Shown here: piece by piece, positions 1 to 8,176 of the stretch | Position numbering within the stretch: position 1 is the stretch's first letter | How the letters are laid out: the number at the start of each line of letters is the position of its first letter | Assembly (NCBI GenBank): GCA_902803315.1 | Contig: CADCPM010000059.1 | Coordinates: forward strand, 1 to 39,007 | From: an uncultured Coriobacteriaceae bacterium | Lineage (GTDB): Bacteria > Actinomycetota > Coriobacteriia > Coriobacteriales > Atopobiaceae | DNA length: 39,007 bases | Direction of reading: 5' to 3' | The notes under the pieces: generated by a model | The model's input: the letters and a program-made list of their open reading frames with translations, nothing else | The model's database searches: none | Told to the model about the DNA's origin: nothing | Position numbers and translations under genes: made by a program

Positions 1-81
1 AGGGGCGGCGGGACTCGAACCCGCACACCTTGCGGCGAGAGATTTTAAGTCTCCTGCGTCTGCCAATTCCGCCACGCCCCC
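1..81 (-). tRNA. tRNA-Leu (anticodon UAA)
   Basis: Read on the minus strand, the sequence folds as a tRNA. The acceptor strand GGGGGCG (81-75) pairs with CGCCCCT (7-1). The anticodon stem-loop carries CTTAAAA, giving anticodon UAA. A long variable arm typical of tRNA-Leu (CTCGCCGCAAGG region) is followed by a GGTTCGAGTCC T-arm. The discriminator base and any CCA lie just outside the window, so the 3' end is clipped. The first acceptor pair is a G-U wobble. The long variable arm and the UAA anticodon make the identity secure. Confidence 0.95.
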
Positions 82-136
82 AAGGAGCTTTAAGTCTAGC
101 AGTTTTTATCGGCAATGCTAAGGGCATGTCGCCCTT

Positions 137-742
137 CTATGCACCAATCCTAAACAAGGCAGTGTCCAGATACTGAGTCGTTCCCATGTACACGCGCACG
201 CGTTCGGACTTGCAAAAGTACATGGTCATGAGCACGATTCCAATAACCCCAGCAAAAACGGTGGCTATTGTTGAGCCCAATACCGAAGGAGCTGCCGAAC
301 CGACTCGAAAAACAAGCAAGATGCCCGAAATCAGCGCAACAGCTATGTTGACAATCGAGAGAATCTGATACAAGCGCAAAAACGTAGGCACGCGCCGAAC
401 GATGCTAACGATCATAACGATGCATACGGCCATGGGCACCAGCATCGTAATGATTGACCCCCCAGCAACGCGAACATACCCAAAGCCGAGGTGCGAAAAC
501 ATCGACAAGTACCTCAGTAGATTGCCGCAGCCCGCCAAGGCGCCTATCCCCCAGCAAATAACGAAGAAGAGCAACCAACCGCCAAGCGTTTTGTACTTTT
601 GCTCGTCGTTCGCCTGGTTATACTGCTGCTGTTGAGGTCCCACAGCCGCCGGGTTAGGCGCCGCCTGCGTTGGCGCCCCGCATGACGTGCAAAACCGGGC
701 GCCTTCGTTTAGTTGTGCGCCGCAATTCGAACAAAAAGCCAT
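137..742 (-). CDS. Zinc-ribbon, multi-pass membrane protein (DUF2569-like)
   Basis: This 201-residue protein opens with a zinc ribbon (FCSNCG at residues 3-8 and FCTSCG at 17-22), followed by a short Ala/Pro/Gln linker. About four predicted membrane helices follow, from near residue 53 to the C-terminus. The first begins LGGWLLFFVICW, a style seen in DUF2569-like small membrane proteins. It is probably an integral membrane protein with a cytoplasmic metal-binding N-terminus; substrate and role are unknown. The start is supported by a GAGGAGGCTTGAG ribosome site. A 33-bp palindromic repeat (768-800) lies directly upstream. The next gene upstream (Ppx/GppA-like) runs in the same direction, so they could be cotranscribed. 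Confidence 0.75.
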   Translation of the reverse strand: MAFCSNCGAQLNEGARFCTSCGAPTQAAPNPAAVGPQQQQYNQANDEQKYKTLGGWLLFFVICWGIGALAGCGNLLRYLSMFSHLGFGYVRVAGGSIITMLVPMAVCIVMIVSIVRRVPTFLRLYQILSIVNIAVALISGILLVFRVGSAAPSVLGSTIATVFAGVIGIVLMTMYFCKSERVRVYMGTTQYLDTALFRIGA

Positions 743-767
743 CTCAAGCCTCCTCGGTCTTGTTTAT

Positions 768-800
768 AACATCAGACAATGGGGAGTATCCCCTTTGCCT
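768..800. repeat. 33-bp dispersed repeat, copy 1
   Basis: This 33-bp stretch recurs without a mismatch, inverted, at 18162-18194. Its centre is the palindrome GGGGAGTATCCCC. Here it lies between the stop of the Ppx/GppA gene (the TAG at 799-801 overlaps its edge) and the start of the zinc-ribbon gene. An ATG inside it opens a short reading frame in each copy, which I regard as accidental. It looks like a small REP-type intergenic element. Confidence 0.8.
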
Positions 801-1776
801 ACAGCTCGGGCGCCCAGCCAACCGGCGATGGATGTCCCTGCGCAGCGGCGGCAACCGTAAGCGACAAGCCATACAAGAGGTCGCTCTCGCTCACCGTTAG
901 CTCATCGAAGCCAGCCGCACGCATAATCTCGCTCACGGCAATGACTCCGCCCAAGATAACGGGCGCACGCTTGGGCTGAATGCCGACGAACTCGGCCCGC
1001 TCGGCAACGGTAACGTCGGCCAAGCGCCGTTCCTGCTCCTCCACCAGCTCGCGAGAGATCGTGGCCAGATGCACCTGCGACGAGTCATAGGGCACGAGCT
1101 CTTTGACAAGCGCCACGATGGTAGTGGACGTGCCGCCCGTTACCACCAGGCGATCGGGCTTGACAACGGCCGTACGCTCCCAGTCAAGCACCGGCTCAAA
1201 GGCCGCTGCCGCAAACACATGCGCAGCCGCCAGGTCCTCGCCAGAAGGCGGGTCGGTGCGACTCAGGAACTTCTCGGTGACGCGGCGGCAACCCACGTCG
1301 ATGGAGCGAACGAAGTCCAGGCTTGGCGTCCGGCCACCCTCAAGGCTTCCCACGGCAAACTCCGTGGACCCGCCGCCATTGTCTGCAACCAGCAGGCGCG
1401 ACGTGGGAAAGTCCTGCGCCACGCCCAAAAACGTGAGCTTGCCCTCAACCTCGCCGGGAATCACCTGCGCCTTAAGGCCACGCGCCGCAAGCTCATCGAG
1501 CAACTCCGTGGAGTTCTTCGCATCGCGAGCGGCGCTGGTAAGCGTGCAACACAGAGAGTCAACCGAATCGCTCCTTACCTCCGCCAAATAGTCGTCGATG
1601 CACGACAAGAGCCTGTTGCAGGCCGACTCCAGCAGCATGCCCGAATGGTCGACACCTTCTCCCAGGTTAACGATAGTGGAACGACGGGTCATGCTGGTTA
1701 CGTGATCGTCCTCCACGCTCGAGATGGCCAAACGTGCCGTAACCGTACCCACGTCTATAACGGCAACACGTATCAT
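799..1776 (-). CDS. Ppx/GppA family phosphatase (exopolyphosphatase / pppGpp hydrolase-like)
   Basis: This 325-residue protein has the actin-like ATPase fold of the exopolyphosphatase/guanosine pentaphosphatase family. The N-terminal phosphate loop is DVGTVTARL (residues 8-16), replacing the usual DxGSNSxRL. DNGGGSTEF, matching the family DIGGGSTE motif, lies near residue 132, and VVTGGTSTT forms the second phosphate loop. The family removes phosphate from polyphosphate chains or from pppGpp; the sequence alone does not decide between them. The length matches the short actinobacterial form without a C-terminal HD domain. The start ATG has GAGGGGAGA upstream. It follows the FtsB-like gene at 109 bp in the same direction, a neighbourhood common in Actinobacteria. 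Confidence 0.88.
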   Translation of the reverse strand: MIRVAVIDVGTVTARLAISSVEDDHVTSMTRRSTIVNLGEGVDHSGMLLESACNRLLSCIDDYLAEVRSDSVDSLCCTLTSAARDAKNSTELLDELAARGLKAQVIPGEVEGKLTFLGVAQDFPTSRLLVADNGGGSTEFAVGSLEGGRTPSLDFVRSIDVGCRRVTEKFLSRTDPPSGEDLAAAHVFAAAAFEPVLDWERTAVVKPDRLVVTGGTSTTIVALVKELVPYDSSQVHLATISRELVEEQERRLADVTVAERAEFVGIQPKRAPVILGGVIAVSEIMRAAGFDELTVSESDLLYGLSLTVAAAAQGHPSPVGWAPEL

Positions 1777-1890
1777 GTGCGCTTCTCCCCTCTTCTAGGT
1801 GCAGGCACAAAGCCGAGCGCGCATGCGAACGCAAGCGATTCGCCTGCCAACACTCATCGCTCATGATAGCAGGTATTTGGTGATAAGGGC

Positions 1891-2682
1891 TTACTCGCGC
1901 GTATAGCCGAAGAGCATGTCCAGCAGACCGATGTACCAAGGCAGGCTCTTCTCGTGCTCCTCCACGGCAGCGTCCACCAACGCGGGGTCAGCCACCTGCT
2001 TGGGCTCCATGCCCTCAACCACCAGTGCTTCCTCGTCGGGATATACGTAGCCGCGATTGCGCGCCTCGTCCTCTATGCCCTGGCGCGTCTGCAGGCGTTC
2101 GATCTCGTGGTTGAGCTCTTCGTTCTGCGAAGTCAGCGCCGCGTACTCCGCATCCAGGACGCCTGCCTGCCGCCATGCCACATAGTACGTACGCGCCGGC
2201 CCGAACACCACCACGGCCACAAGGGCCAAGGCCAAAACCACCACAAGCGGTAATGGTATGGAGGTGGCACTTAGGCTGGGCGCATGAAACTCGGGTAAGC
2301 GAAGCCGACTCAGACCAAGCCGATTTGCCAGTCCTTCCTTAGGCGCGTCTGCGGTATATACCGCAGGCCTGGAAACGGGCTGGCCCTCTTGCTCTCGCGC
2401 GTTGACGCCATCGTTGCCATTGCGACGCAACCTATAGGAAGCCTCCGACCTGCGTCGCTCCTCCACGCGGCGAGCGGTAGTGCCGCGTCCATACGCACGG
2501 CCCATATTGCTAGGCGTTAGACCAATATTGCGCGCACCCGACGCCGAGATGGTCGTAGCCCCCACAGAACGCTTGCCGCCACCAGTGCGCTTGCGCTGGG
2601 TACGCGTCTGACCAGGATGCGCCTGATCCGGGCGCCGCCTGCTTTGCGAGCGCCTGCTCTGTTGGGATTCATAGTTACTCAT
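1891..2682 (-). CDS. Septum formation initiator, FtsB/DivIC-like
   Basis: This 263-residue protein has a long, Arg/Gln/Ser-rich, probably disordered N-terminus (about residues 1-140). One membrane helix follows (around 143-165, LPLVVVLALALVAVVVF), then a coiled coil (around 175-205, with EYAALTSQNEELNHEIERL). A short C-terminal region contains GYVYPDEEALVVEGM. This is the FtsB/DivIC layout: a bitopic divisome protein that bridges FtsQ/DivIB and FtsL. The cytoplasmic N-terminal extension is much longer than in E. coli FtsB and resembles actinobacterial versions. The ribosome site is poor, but a good promoter lies 57-84 bp upstream. The Ppx/GppA gene follows on the same strand. Confidence 0.82.
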   Translation of the reverse strand: MSNYESQQSRRSQSRRRPDQAHPGQTRTQRKRTGGGKRSVGATTISASGARNIGLTPSNMGRAYGRGTTARRVEERRRSEASYRLRRNGNDGVNAREQEGQPVSRPAVYTADAPKEGLANRLGLSRLRLPEFHAPSLSATSIPLPLVVVLALALVAVVVFGPARTYYVAWRQAGVLDAEYAALTSQNEELNHEIERLQTRQGIEDEARNRGYVYPDEEALVVEGMEPKQVADPALVDAAVEEHEKSLPWYIGLLDMLFGYTRE

Positions 2683-2738
2683 GCCACAGCTTCGTTTGAG
2701 GTTCGTTCATGGGAGCGCGCCCAAGGCGCGGGTAAATT

Positions 2739-2766
2739 ATTATGGCACAATCCCCGCATGTGTCAA
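2739..2766 (-). promoter_or_regulatory. Sigma-70-type promoter for the ftsB-like gene
   Basis: On the minus strand TTGACA (2766-2761) is followed after 16 bp by CATAAT (2744-2739). Transcription would begin near 2732, giving a leader of about 50 nt before the ATG at 2682. A GC-rich hairpin (GCGC...GCGC) lies in that leader. Confidence 0.6.
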
Positions 2767-2813
2767 AAGAGCGGCACCCCTTCAACACAAGCACTATACG
2801 ACGGTTGGAATTG

Positions 2814-4817
2814 TTACTCATGTGACTTGACCTCGCACCATAGCCGATTGAGTTCCTCGGTACTCGCTCCTTCCAGGTCCTGCATCTGCTCCATAGCCTT
2901 CCACCTGCGTCGGAACTTGGCGTTGGATGCCGCCAGTGCCTCCTCGGCGTCTATGCCGCAACGCCGCGCCACGTTAACCAGAGCAAACAGGATGTCTCCG
3001 AACTCCTCAACCGCACGAGCGGTTCCTGGCTCCTCTCGCTCGAACTCCGCTCGCTCTTCCGCAACCTGGTCCCACACGTCGTCCACGGTGTCCCATTCAA
3101 AGCCCGCCTTCGCGGCACGGTTGGAAATCTTTTGCGCCTGCATGAGCGCGGGCAGCGAGCGCGGCACCGAATCCAACAGACCCTGCTTGTCGCCACCCTT
3201 ACTCCCATGCCCCTCTCGCTCGGCACGCTTGACCTCATCCCACCTGTCCAGCGCCTCCTCCGCACTTTGCGCGGGCGCTGTGGCGTTGTCCGCTCCGGCC
3301 CCCGCAAGGTCGCCGAACACGTGAGGATGGCGCCGCACAAGCTTTTGGCTAAGTCCACGGCAGATGTCATCGATGTCGAACGCGTCCCGATCGTCGGCTA
3401 TCTGCGCGTGCAGCAGCACCTGCTCCAGCACGTCACCCAGCTCTTCGCAAAGGTGCGCGTCGTCGTGCTGTGCAATGGCATCCACGGCCTCATAGGCCTC
3501 TTCCACCATGTTCTTGGTAATGGACTCATGGGTCTGTTCCTTGTCCCATGGGCAGCCGTCTGGTTGACGCAGGCGCCAAATGATGCGCACCAACCTGTCG
3601 AACTCGGGATGTCCCTCGGGTGAGTGGTCGCGCAGCGATATGAGCCTATCGATCTGCTCCTCTGGCGAGATAAACCCGCTGGTGTTATTACCAGCCTCGC
3701 TCTGCGTGCGCTTTGCCACGCGCTTGGCAATAAGAAGGTCCATGCTATCGGCACACATTGCCTCCAGCAACAGGTCGGCCACCAGCCCCATACAGGCGGG
3801 GCCGGGATGTAGCACGTCGTCGGCAAAGAGCGTTGGATCCTTGGGGATGCCGTGATAGCCATCCACAACGTGCATGTTGTGATGGCGCGAGCATATGCGA
3901 CCTATCATTTGATGCATCCACGTAAGGGGGCGACCGCACGGCTTTGCGTCGTGCTCGTCCGCGCGCCACAGAGGCGAGAGCACGTAAATAGGCACCTTGG
4001 GGAAATACCAGCTAAGGCGATCCAAATAGGCCGATGCTGCGCCTTCGATCTCGCCGGACGAGCGCTTGTGCGACCAATCGTTGGTGCCATAGGCCACCAC
4101 GATGAGCTCGGGCTGCTCGCCACGCCAAAGGGAAAATCCTCCCAGGGCGTCCTCGTCGAACACATGCCCGGCAACCGCTTGGTTTACCAGGTCCAGCCCC
4201 ATGGTGTTTGCCACCTGGGCGGGATAGGCGTGCGACGGCTTGCCGCATATGAACCCTTGGGTAATGGAGTCGCCCAAGGCAAGCAAATAGCCACGCGAGG
4301 GCACCGGCTTAAGGGACCCGTTAGCGCGCAGGTTGCCTATTGCCACCTGCATGATGCTGGGAAGGTATATGCGTACCTCGAGCTCTTCTCGAGCATCGTT
4401 TTGAAAGGCAAAGCGCAGCTCGCCGTTTGCGGGGGCAACCGTGGCAACCAGTCTGCCATCCACCACCAGGTCAATGCCATCCACATTGCCTTCCTCGGCG
4501 GTGCCAAACGGAATCGCGCCCTCGTTGGTACTGCCCGCCATTACCGCACGATACAGGCGGTGCTTGGGATTGAGCGGCCTTACGATGCGGCAATCCAACG
4601 ATATCTCGGTGCCGTTGGTTACAAAGTCCAGCACCACGCCTGAGGTTGCGGCGGCGCGATCTTGTCGGCCAATGCCGGAGAAATGCCCCATCTGCTCGGG
4701 AAAGAAACGATATGGAATGACAAACCCGTCCGACAGCTCTTCCAGACGAACCGCCCCACGCACATAGGGGGCAAGCGGATGGGTGGTACGCACAGCAACG
4801 ACATTTACGATGGGCAT
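2814..4817 (-). CDS. SGNH/GDSL hydrolase fused to MazG NTP pyrophosphohydrolase
   Basis: This 667-residue two-part protein is uninterrupted. Residues 1-360 form an N-terminal beta-rich region followed by an SGNH esterase fold. The latter shows the nucleophile block LALGDSITQGF (Ser184), a GTND block (244-247) and the catalytic DDVLH (333-337). After a linker near 365-390, residues 390-667 are a full-length two-lobe MazG. It shows CPWDKEQTH (422-430), VEEAYEAVDAI and EELGDVL metal-binding helices, and a second EEFGDILFALVN helix pair. MazG hydrolyses NTPs to NMP plus pyrophosphate as house-cleaning. The ATG at 4817 has a strong GGAGGATTACC ribosome site. The open frame continues 171 codons further upstream, but that part runs through intergenic repeats and is rejected. 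Fusion of these two activities is unusual. Confidence 0.85.
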   Translation of the reverse strand: MPIVNVVAVRTTHPLAPYVRGAVRLEELSDGFVIPYRFFPEQMGHFSGIGRQDRAAATSGVVLDFVTNGTEISLDCRIVRPLNPKHRLYRAVMAGSTNEGAIPFGTAEEGNVDGIDLVVDGRLVATVAPANGELRFAFQNDAREELEVRIYLPSIMQVAIGNLRANGSLKPVPSRGYLLALGDSITQGFICGKPSHAYPAQVANTMGLDLVNQAVAGHVFDEDALGGFSLWRGEQPELIVVAYGTNDWSHKRSSGEIEGAASAYLDRLSWYFPKVPIYVLSPLWRADEHDAKPCGRPLTWMHQMIGRICSRHHNMHVVDGYHGIPKDPTLFADDVLHPGPACMGLVADLLLEAMCADSMDLLIAKRVAKRTQSEAGNNTSGFISPEEQIDRLISLRDHSPEGHPEFDRLVRIIWRLRQPDGCPWDKEQTHESITKNMVEEAYEAVDAIAQHDDAHLCEELGDVLEQVLLHAQIADDRDAFDIDDICRGLSQKLVRRHPHVFGDLAGAGADNATAPAQSAEEALDRWDEVKRAEREGHGSKGGDKQGLLDSVPRSLPALMQAQKISNRAAKAGFEWDTVDDVWDQVAEERAEFEREEPGTARAVEEFGDILFALVNVARRCGIDAEEALAASNAKFRRRWKAMEQMQDLEGASTEELNRLWCEVKSHE

Positions 4818-4928
4818 GGTAATCCTCCGTTTTAGGCGCATGGCTACCTTAATGCTACCGCGATTTGTCCCTTCGTAGCACTTCGCACTCGCCAGTGGTA
4901 ATCGGGGGTCATGAGGTGGTGGCTGTGC

Positions 4929-5066
4929 GTGCTTCTCGGTGCCGGGCTTCCCGCCGTGCGTGCTTCTCGGTGCCGGGCCTCCCGCCGTGTGCACTTCTCG
5001 GTGCCGGGCCTTCCGCCGTGCGCACTTCTCGGTGCCGGGCCTCCCGCCGTGCGCACTTTTCGGCCC
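4929..5066. repeat. 31-bp tandem repeat array (about 4.5 copies)
   Basis: The unit (CTTCTCGGTGCCGGGC...CCCGCCGTGCGCA) recurs at 4932, 4963, 4994, 5025 and 5056, an exact 31-bp step with a few substitutions. The last copy is cut short and changes to CTTTTCGG. Since 31 is not a multiple of three, the repeat shifts frame at each copy and is unlikely to be coding. It occupies the gap between the Elp3-like gene and the SGNH-MazG gene. Related fragments in the opposite direction (AAGTGCGCAC, GAGAAGTGCGC) follow up to about 5210. Confidence 0.85.
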
Positions 5067-5073
5067 AAAACCC

Positions 5074-5118
5074 TCCTTACCGTGCGCACAAATCGGCCAT
5101 TTGTGCGCACGGTAAGGA
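5074..5118. repeat. Perfect 20-bp-arm inverted repeat next to the tandem array
   Basis: Arms 5074-5093 and 5099-5118 are exact reverse complements around the 5-nt loop CGGCC. The inner stem contains GTGCGCAC, itself palindromic and shared with the neighbouring 31-bp repeats. It lies downstream of the Elp3-like gene on the minus strand. No run of T follows on either side, so a simple intrinsic terminator is not obvious. Confidence 0.85.
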
Positions 5119-5241
5119 CGTTCGCGGACGGAAAAGTGCGCGCGACCTTCCTCAGCCCCTGGAAAAGTGCGCACGGCGGGGGCGTTCGAGGACCGAGAAG
5201 TGCGCCCGCCCCATCCTATATGCAGAATGTCCGTTTTGTCC

Positions 5242-7104
5242 TCACCGCACGCTTGAAGACGCAAGCGACCTCGCCTGATAGAGCCCGGCGTCGCAAAAGC
5301 CCAAAGAGCGGTAGTACTCGCGCGTGCCAACCGAGCTTATGACGTTGATGGTGGCGTATCCAGCCTCACGTGCGAGGCGACAGGCCTCCTCCACCAACCG
5401 CCTTCCCAAGCCGGCGTGCTGTGCCGCGCCTGTTTGCGTCGCATGGATGGCGGCAACCCTGCCGTACACATGGACCTCGCGAATCATGGCTTCGGGCTGC
5501 CGCGATAAGACAGCGCCTTCCGTCGAGCTCGGCTCCGCCGCACCCTGGTACGACGCGTCCGCGTCAATCGCGCCCGCATGAGGCAGCGAAAGGCGCAGGA
5601 AGCCCGCGATCTTGTTGTCGCTGGTAACCCATTGCAAAAAGCGCTCGTCGGACACCGTGGTGGCGTATTCCACGCAATCCAGGCGCAGGTCCTCCAAAAC
5701 CACGTCGTCCGTGGCAACCTCACGCTGGCGAATCTCCTGCACCTGCGCCCCGTTGCGCGCAAGGCGCGCCTCCACCATCTGGCGCAGGTTCGTCTTTTTG
5801 TTGCCAGCCACGATATCGGTCGTGGAGATGTCGCGAATCATGCGAGAGATGCGCGTATATGGCGGGGTCGCCAGAGCATCTGCCGCCAGCAGGTCCGTGA
5901 GCTCGTCCTCCTCGTAGGGACGCCACTCCCCCGTCGCATAGAGCTCTCCGAGGCGCGAGCTCTCTACCAAACAGCAGGGGTAGAGCTTGACCTCGTCGGG
6001 CAAAAAGCGCTTGTCTGTAACGAGGCGCAGGTAGTCGACCGCGTCTGCCTCGGGCGTCGCGCCCAGGAGGTTAGCCATGAAGTGGATCTGGATCTTGAAG
6101 CCGGCCAGGCGCAGCGCACGAAAAGCTTCCTCGATCTGCGCGAGCGACACGTTGCGATGGTTAGCCGCAAGGATCCGCTCGTCCAGACTCTGAATTCCCA
6201 TTTGAACCTTGGTGCATCCAAGGCGCCGCATGTGGCGCGCGGACTCGAAAGTTATGAGGTCGGGACGGGTCTCTATGGTAAGACCAACCACGCGATGCTT
6301 TGCTCTCTCGTTTGTTGCGTGCTCGCGCAGCAGCTCGTCCATGGCTGCCTGTTGCCACGCGCTCACCGTCTGCCAGCCCGACTCCGCATTGATTCTTGCA
6401 ATCGCCTGGTTGTACGTGCATTTGCCCTCGTTGACCTCCTGCTGCAGCGATTCGGTACGACGGACCAGTTCGTCGGTGTCGTAGGTGAGCCCCGCGGCGC
6501 GATACTGGCGATCGCGCTCCTCTGGCGACGCGGCGACGCCGAACTCGTTTGCCGCCCGGAACATCTCGCGCACGAACCAAATCTGATATGCCTCGGGATA
6601 GTCGTTCCACGTGCCGCCCAGCACGATGAGCTCGATCTTGTCGATAACGTGACCCATCTGGCTAAGGGCAACCAAACGCGAACGCACCTGCAGGTATGGG
6701 TCAAAGTAGTTGCGCTCGGCGCGCTGGCAGGCCGGTTCGTTTGCCAAATAGCTCTTGGGCATGCGGACGTCGTTTGGACAGTACAGGCAGTCGCTGGAGC
6801 ACGGCCACGGCTTTGTGATAACGGTAATGGTGGCCACGCCCGACGCCGTACGGCGCGGCTTCATCCTGAGCAGCTGGACGAGCGTGCGCTCGGTAGCCTC
6901 GTCGATGTCCCACGACTTCCAACGCTCTGGGTCGCTTTCCTTGACGCGCAGGTAAAACGGTAGCAAGCGTCGCTTGGCCACCCGACGCATGGCGTCGTGG
7001 GAGGCACGGTTGTGACGCCGCACCAGCTTGTCGAGCCATGCGGCATCCAGCTTGCGGTCGCCGGCCTTTATGGCGGCGACTATTTCCAAAAGGGCCTTTT
7101 CCAT
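5242..7104 (-). CDS. elp3: Elp3-type radical SAM / GNAT acetyltransferase (tRNA U34 modification)
   Basis: This 620-residue protein matches the bacterial Elp3 family, which places a carboxymethyl-type group on wobble uridine 34 of tRNA using SAM and acetyl-CoA. The radical SAM cluster motif is CSSDCLYC (Cys102, Cys106, Cys109). It is followed by LGGTWNDYP and GLTIETRPD blocks typical of the family. The C-terminus (about 455-620) is a GNAT acetyltransferase with GLGRRLVEEA and the EYYRSLGF ending. Both halves are intact, so it should be active. The ATG at 7104 has no clear ribosome site, but TATACT lies about 9 bp upstream, suggesting a very short or absent leader. It ends 124 bp before the tandem-repeat region. 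Confidence 0.88.
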   Translation of the reverse strand: MEKALLEIVAAIKAGDRKLDAAWLDKLVRRHNRASHDAMRRVAKRRLLPFYLRVKESDPERWKSWDIDEATERTLVQLLRMKPRRTASGVATITVITKPWPCSSDCLYCPNDVRMPKSYLANEPACQRAERNYFDPYLQVRSRLVALSQMGHVIDKIELIVLGGTWNDYPEAYQIWFVREMFRAANEFGVAASPEERDRQYRAAGLTYDTDELVRRTESLQQEVNEGKCTYNQAIARINAESGWQTVSAWQQAAMDELLREHATNERAKHRVVGLTIETRPDLITFESARHMRRLGCTKVQMGIQSLDERILAANHRNVSLAQIEEAFRALRLAGFKIQIHFMANLLGATPEADAVDYLRLVTDKRFLPDEVKLYPCCLVESSRLGELYATGEWRPYEEDELTDLLAADALATPPYTRISRMIRDISTTDIVAGNKKTNLRQMVEARLARNGAQVQEIRQREVATDDVVLEDLRLDCVEYATTVSDERFLQWVTSDNKIAGFLRLSLPHAGAIDADASYQGAAEPSSTEGAVLSRQPEAMIREVHVYGRVAAIHATQTGAAQHAGLGRRLVEEACRLAREAGYATINVISSVGTREYYRSLGFCDAGLYQARSLASSSVR

Positions 7105-7149
7105 GCGTCACAGTATAGGACAGCTTGCCCTCGCATGCCGTGGCAACTC

Positions 7150-7229
7150 GGGACCCTGAATAGGGGGCTGTCCCCAAGTTGGGGTTTCGCGAAACCCGGA
7201 GTTGGGGACTGTCCCCTATTCAGGGTCCC
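7150..7229. repeat. Long inverted repeat between divergent genes
   Basis: Outer arms 7150-7177 and 7202-7229 are nearly complementary (GGGACCCTGAATAGGGG on the left, CCCCTATTCAGGGTCCC on the right). An inner palindrome GGGTTTCGCGAAACCC occupies the middle. Unlike the other large hairpins in the window, it lies between two divergently oriented starts (Elp3 and the methyltransferase), so it cannot be an ordinary terminator for either. The CTGTCCCC word is shared with the GCTGACAAG hairpin family. Confidence 0.85.
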
Positions 7230-7267
7230 GCTGGCTCAGCTTTAGGGCCAGCACGAACCCCGCTCTG

Positions 7268-7273
7268 GTAGAA
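7268..7273 (+). promoter_or_regulatory. -10 box suggesting a leaderless transcript
   Basis: TAGAAT lies only 7 bp before the ATG at 7281. Transcription from this box would start at or within a base or two of the start codon. No ribosome-binding site precedes the ATG. No good -35 box is seen. Confidence 0.45.
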
Positions 7274-7280
7274 TCGCGGC

Positions 7281-8033
7281 ATGGACCTACAAACCGCCCG
7301 TCAGCTTAACGACAAGAACACCGCCTTCTATGCCCGCGTGCATGCGTCGTTTGACGCCACGCGGCAAAGCCCCTGGCCAGGCTGGGAGCGCGTGCGCGAC
7401 GCCATGCGCGCGCACTGCATGCCGGAGGGCGAGCGCGAACTCCGCGTGCTGGACCTCGCCTGCGGCAACCTGCGCTTCGCGCGGTTTTTGGCAGACGGCT
7501 ATCCGCGCCTTCGCGTATGGGGCATCGACAACTGCGAGCCCCTCGCACTCGCTCACATACCAGGCAACCCTAGCGACGTTCGCGTACAAAACCTCGATAT
7601 CACGGGCACGTTGCTCGACGGCCACGACCTCGCAAGCGAAATCAAGGCGCCGCCATGCGACTTGAGCGTCTGCTTTGGCTTTTTGCATCACGTGGCGATG
7701 CCCTGCCACCGACTCCAGGTGGTTCGAGCTCTCGTGCAACACACGCGTCCAGGTGGCCTGGTTGCCATAAGCCTCTGGCAGCTGGAGAGAAGCCCGCGCA
7801 TCCTTGCGAAGGCACAGCCGCTCGACGATGCCGGCGACTACCTGCTTGGCTGGCAAAACGACGAGGGCGCCCAACGCTATTGTCACAGCTTTAGCGAGGA
7901 TGAGGTGGACGAGCTTGCCAAGGCAAGCAGCCACGCCACCGAAATAGCCCGCTACTCCGCCGACGGCAAGAGCGGCAACCTGAACCGATACCTTGTGCTC
8001 CGAGTAAATCGTTGTGCCAAGACCAACGACTAA
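7281..8033 (+). CDS. Class I SAM-dependent methyltransferase
   Basis: This 250-residue protein has the Rossmann-type methyltransferase core. Motif I is RVLDLACGNLRFARFL (residues 55-70), the acidic end of strand 2 is GIDNCEP (81-87), and a later CFGFLHHVAMP (motif IV-like) is followed by RPGGLVAISLWQL. The N-terminus has a short helical cap (LNDKNTAFYARVHASFDATR). The substrate is not evident. The motif I style (LDLACGNLRF with an FGFLHH block) recalls Trm9/UbiE-like small-molecule or tRNA methyltransferases. It lies divergent from the Elp3-type tRNA modification gene, which makes a tRNA role an attractive but unproven guess. The transcript may be leaderless. Confidence 0.8.
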   Translation: MDLQTARQLNDKNTAFYARVHASFDATRQSPWPGWERVRDAMRAHCMPEGERELRVLDLACGNLRFARFLADGYPRLRVWGIDNCEPLALAHIPGNPSDVRVQNLDITGTLLDGHDLASEIKAPPCDLSVCFGFLHHVAMPCHRLQVVRALVQHTRPGGLVAISLWQLERSPRILAKAQPLDDAGDYLLGWQNDEGAQRYCHSFSEDEVDELAKASSHATEIARYSADGKSGNLNRYLVLRVNRCAKTND

Positions 8034-8176
8034 TCATTGCGCCAAAACCCAGGCGTACGAACGCGGCGCTATTTTGCCCGCAAGATCCTAAGGAGTTCCA
8101 CGCCACGGCTAATCTCGTCGAAAAAGACGCACGTTCACCTCTCCGCGCACGTTGCCAATAAAACAAAGCCTGCCAT

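Noticed and set aside
4929..5066. CRISPR array
   Set aside because: The copies are contiguous with no unique spacers, and no cas genes are near.
4818..5330. Upstream 171-codon extension of the SGNH-MazG gene
   Set aside because: It runs through the 31-bp tandem repeats and the large hairpin, and the true start at 4817 has a strong ribosome site.
5578..6963. 461-codon plus-strand open frame opposite the Elp3-like gene
   Set aside because: It is a by-product of the high-GC codon use of the real gene. It has no recognisable domain or ribosome site.
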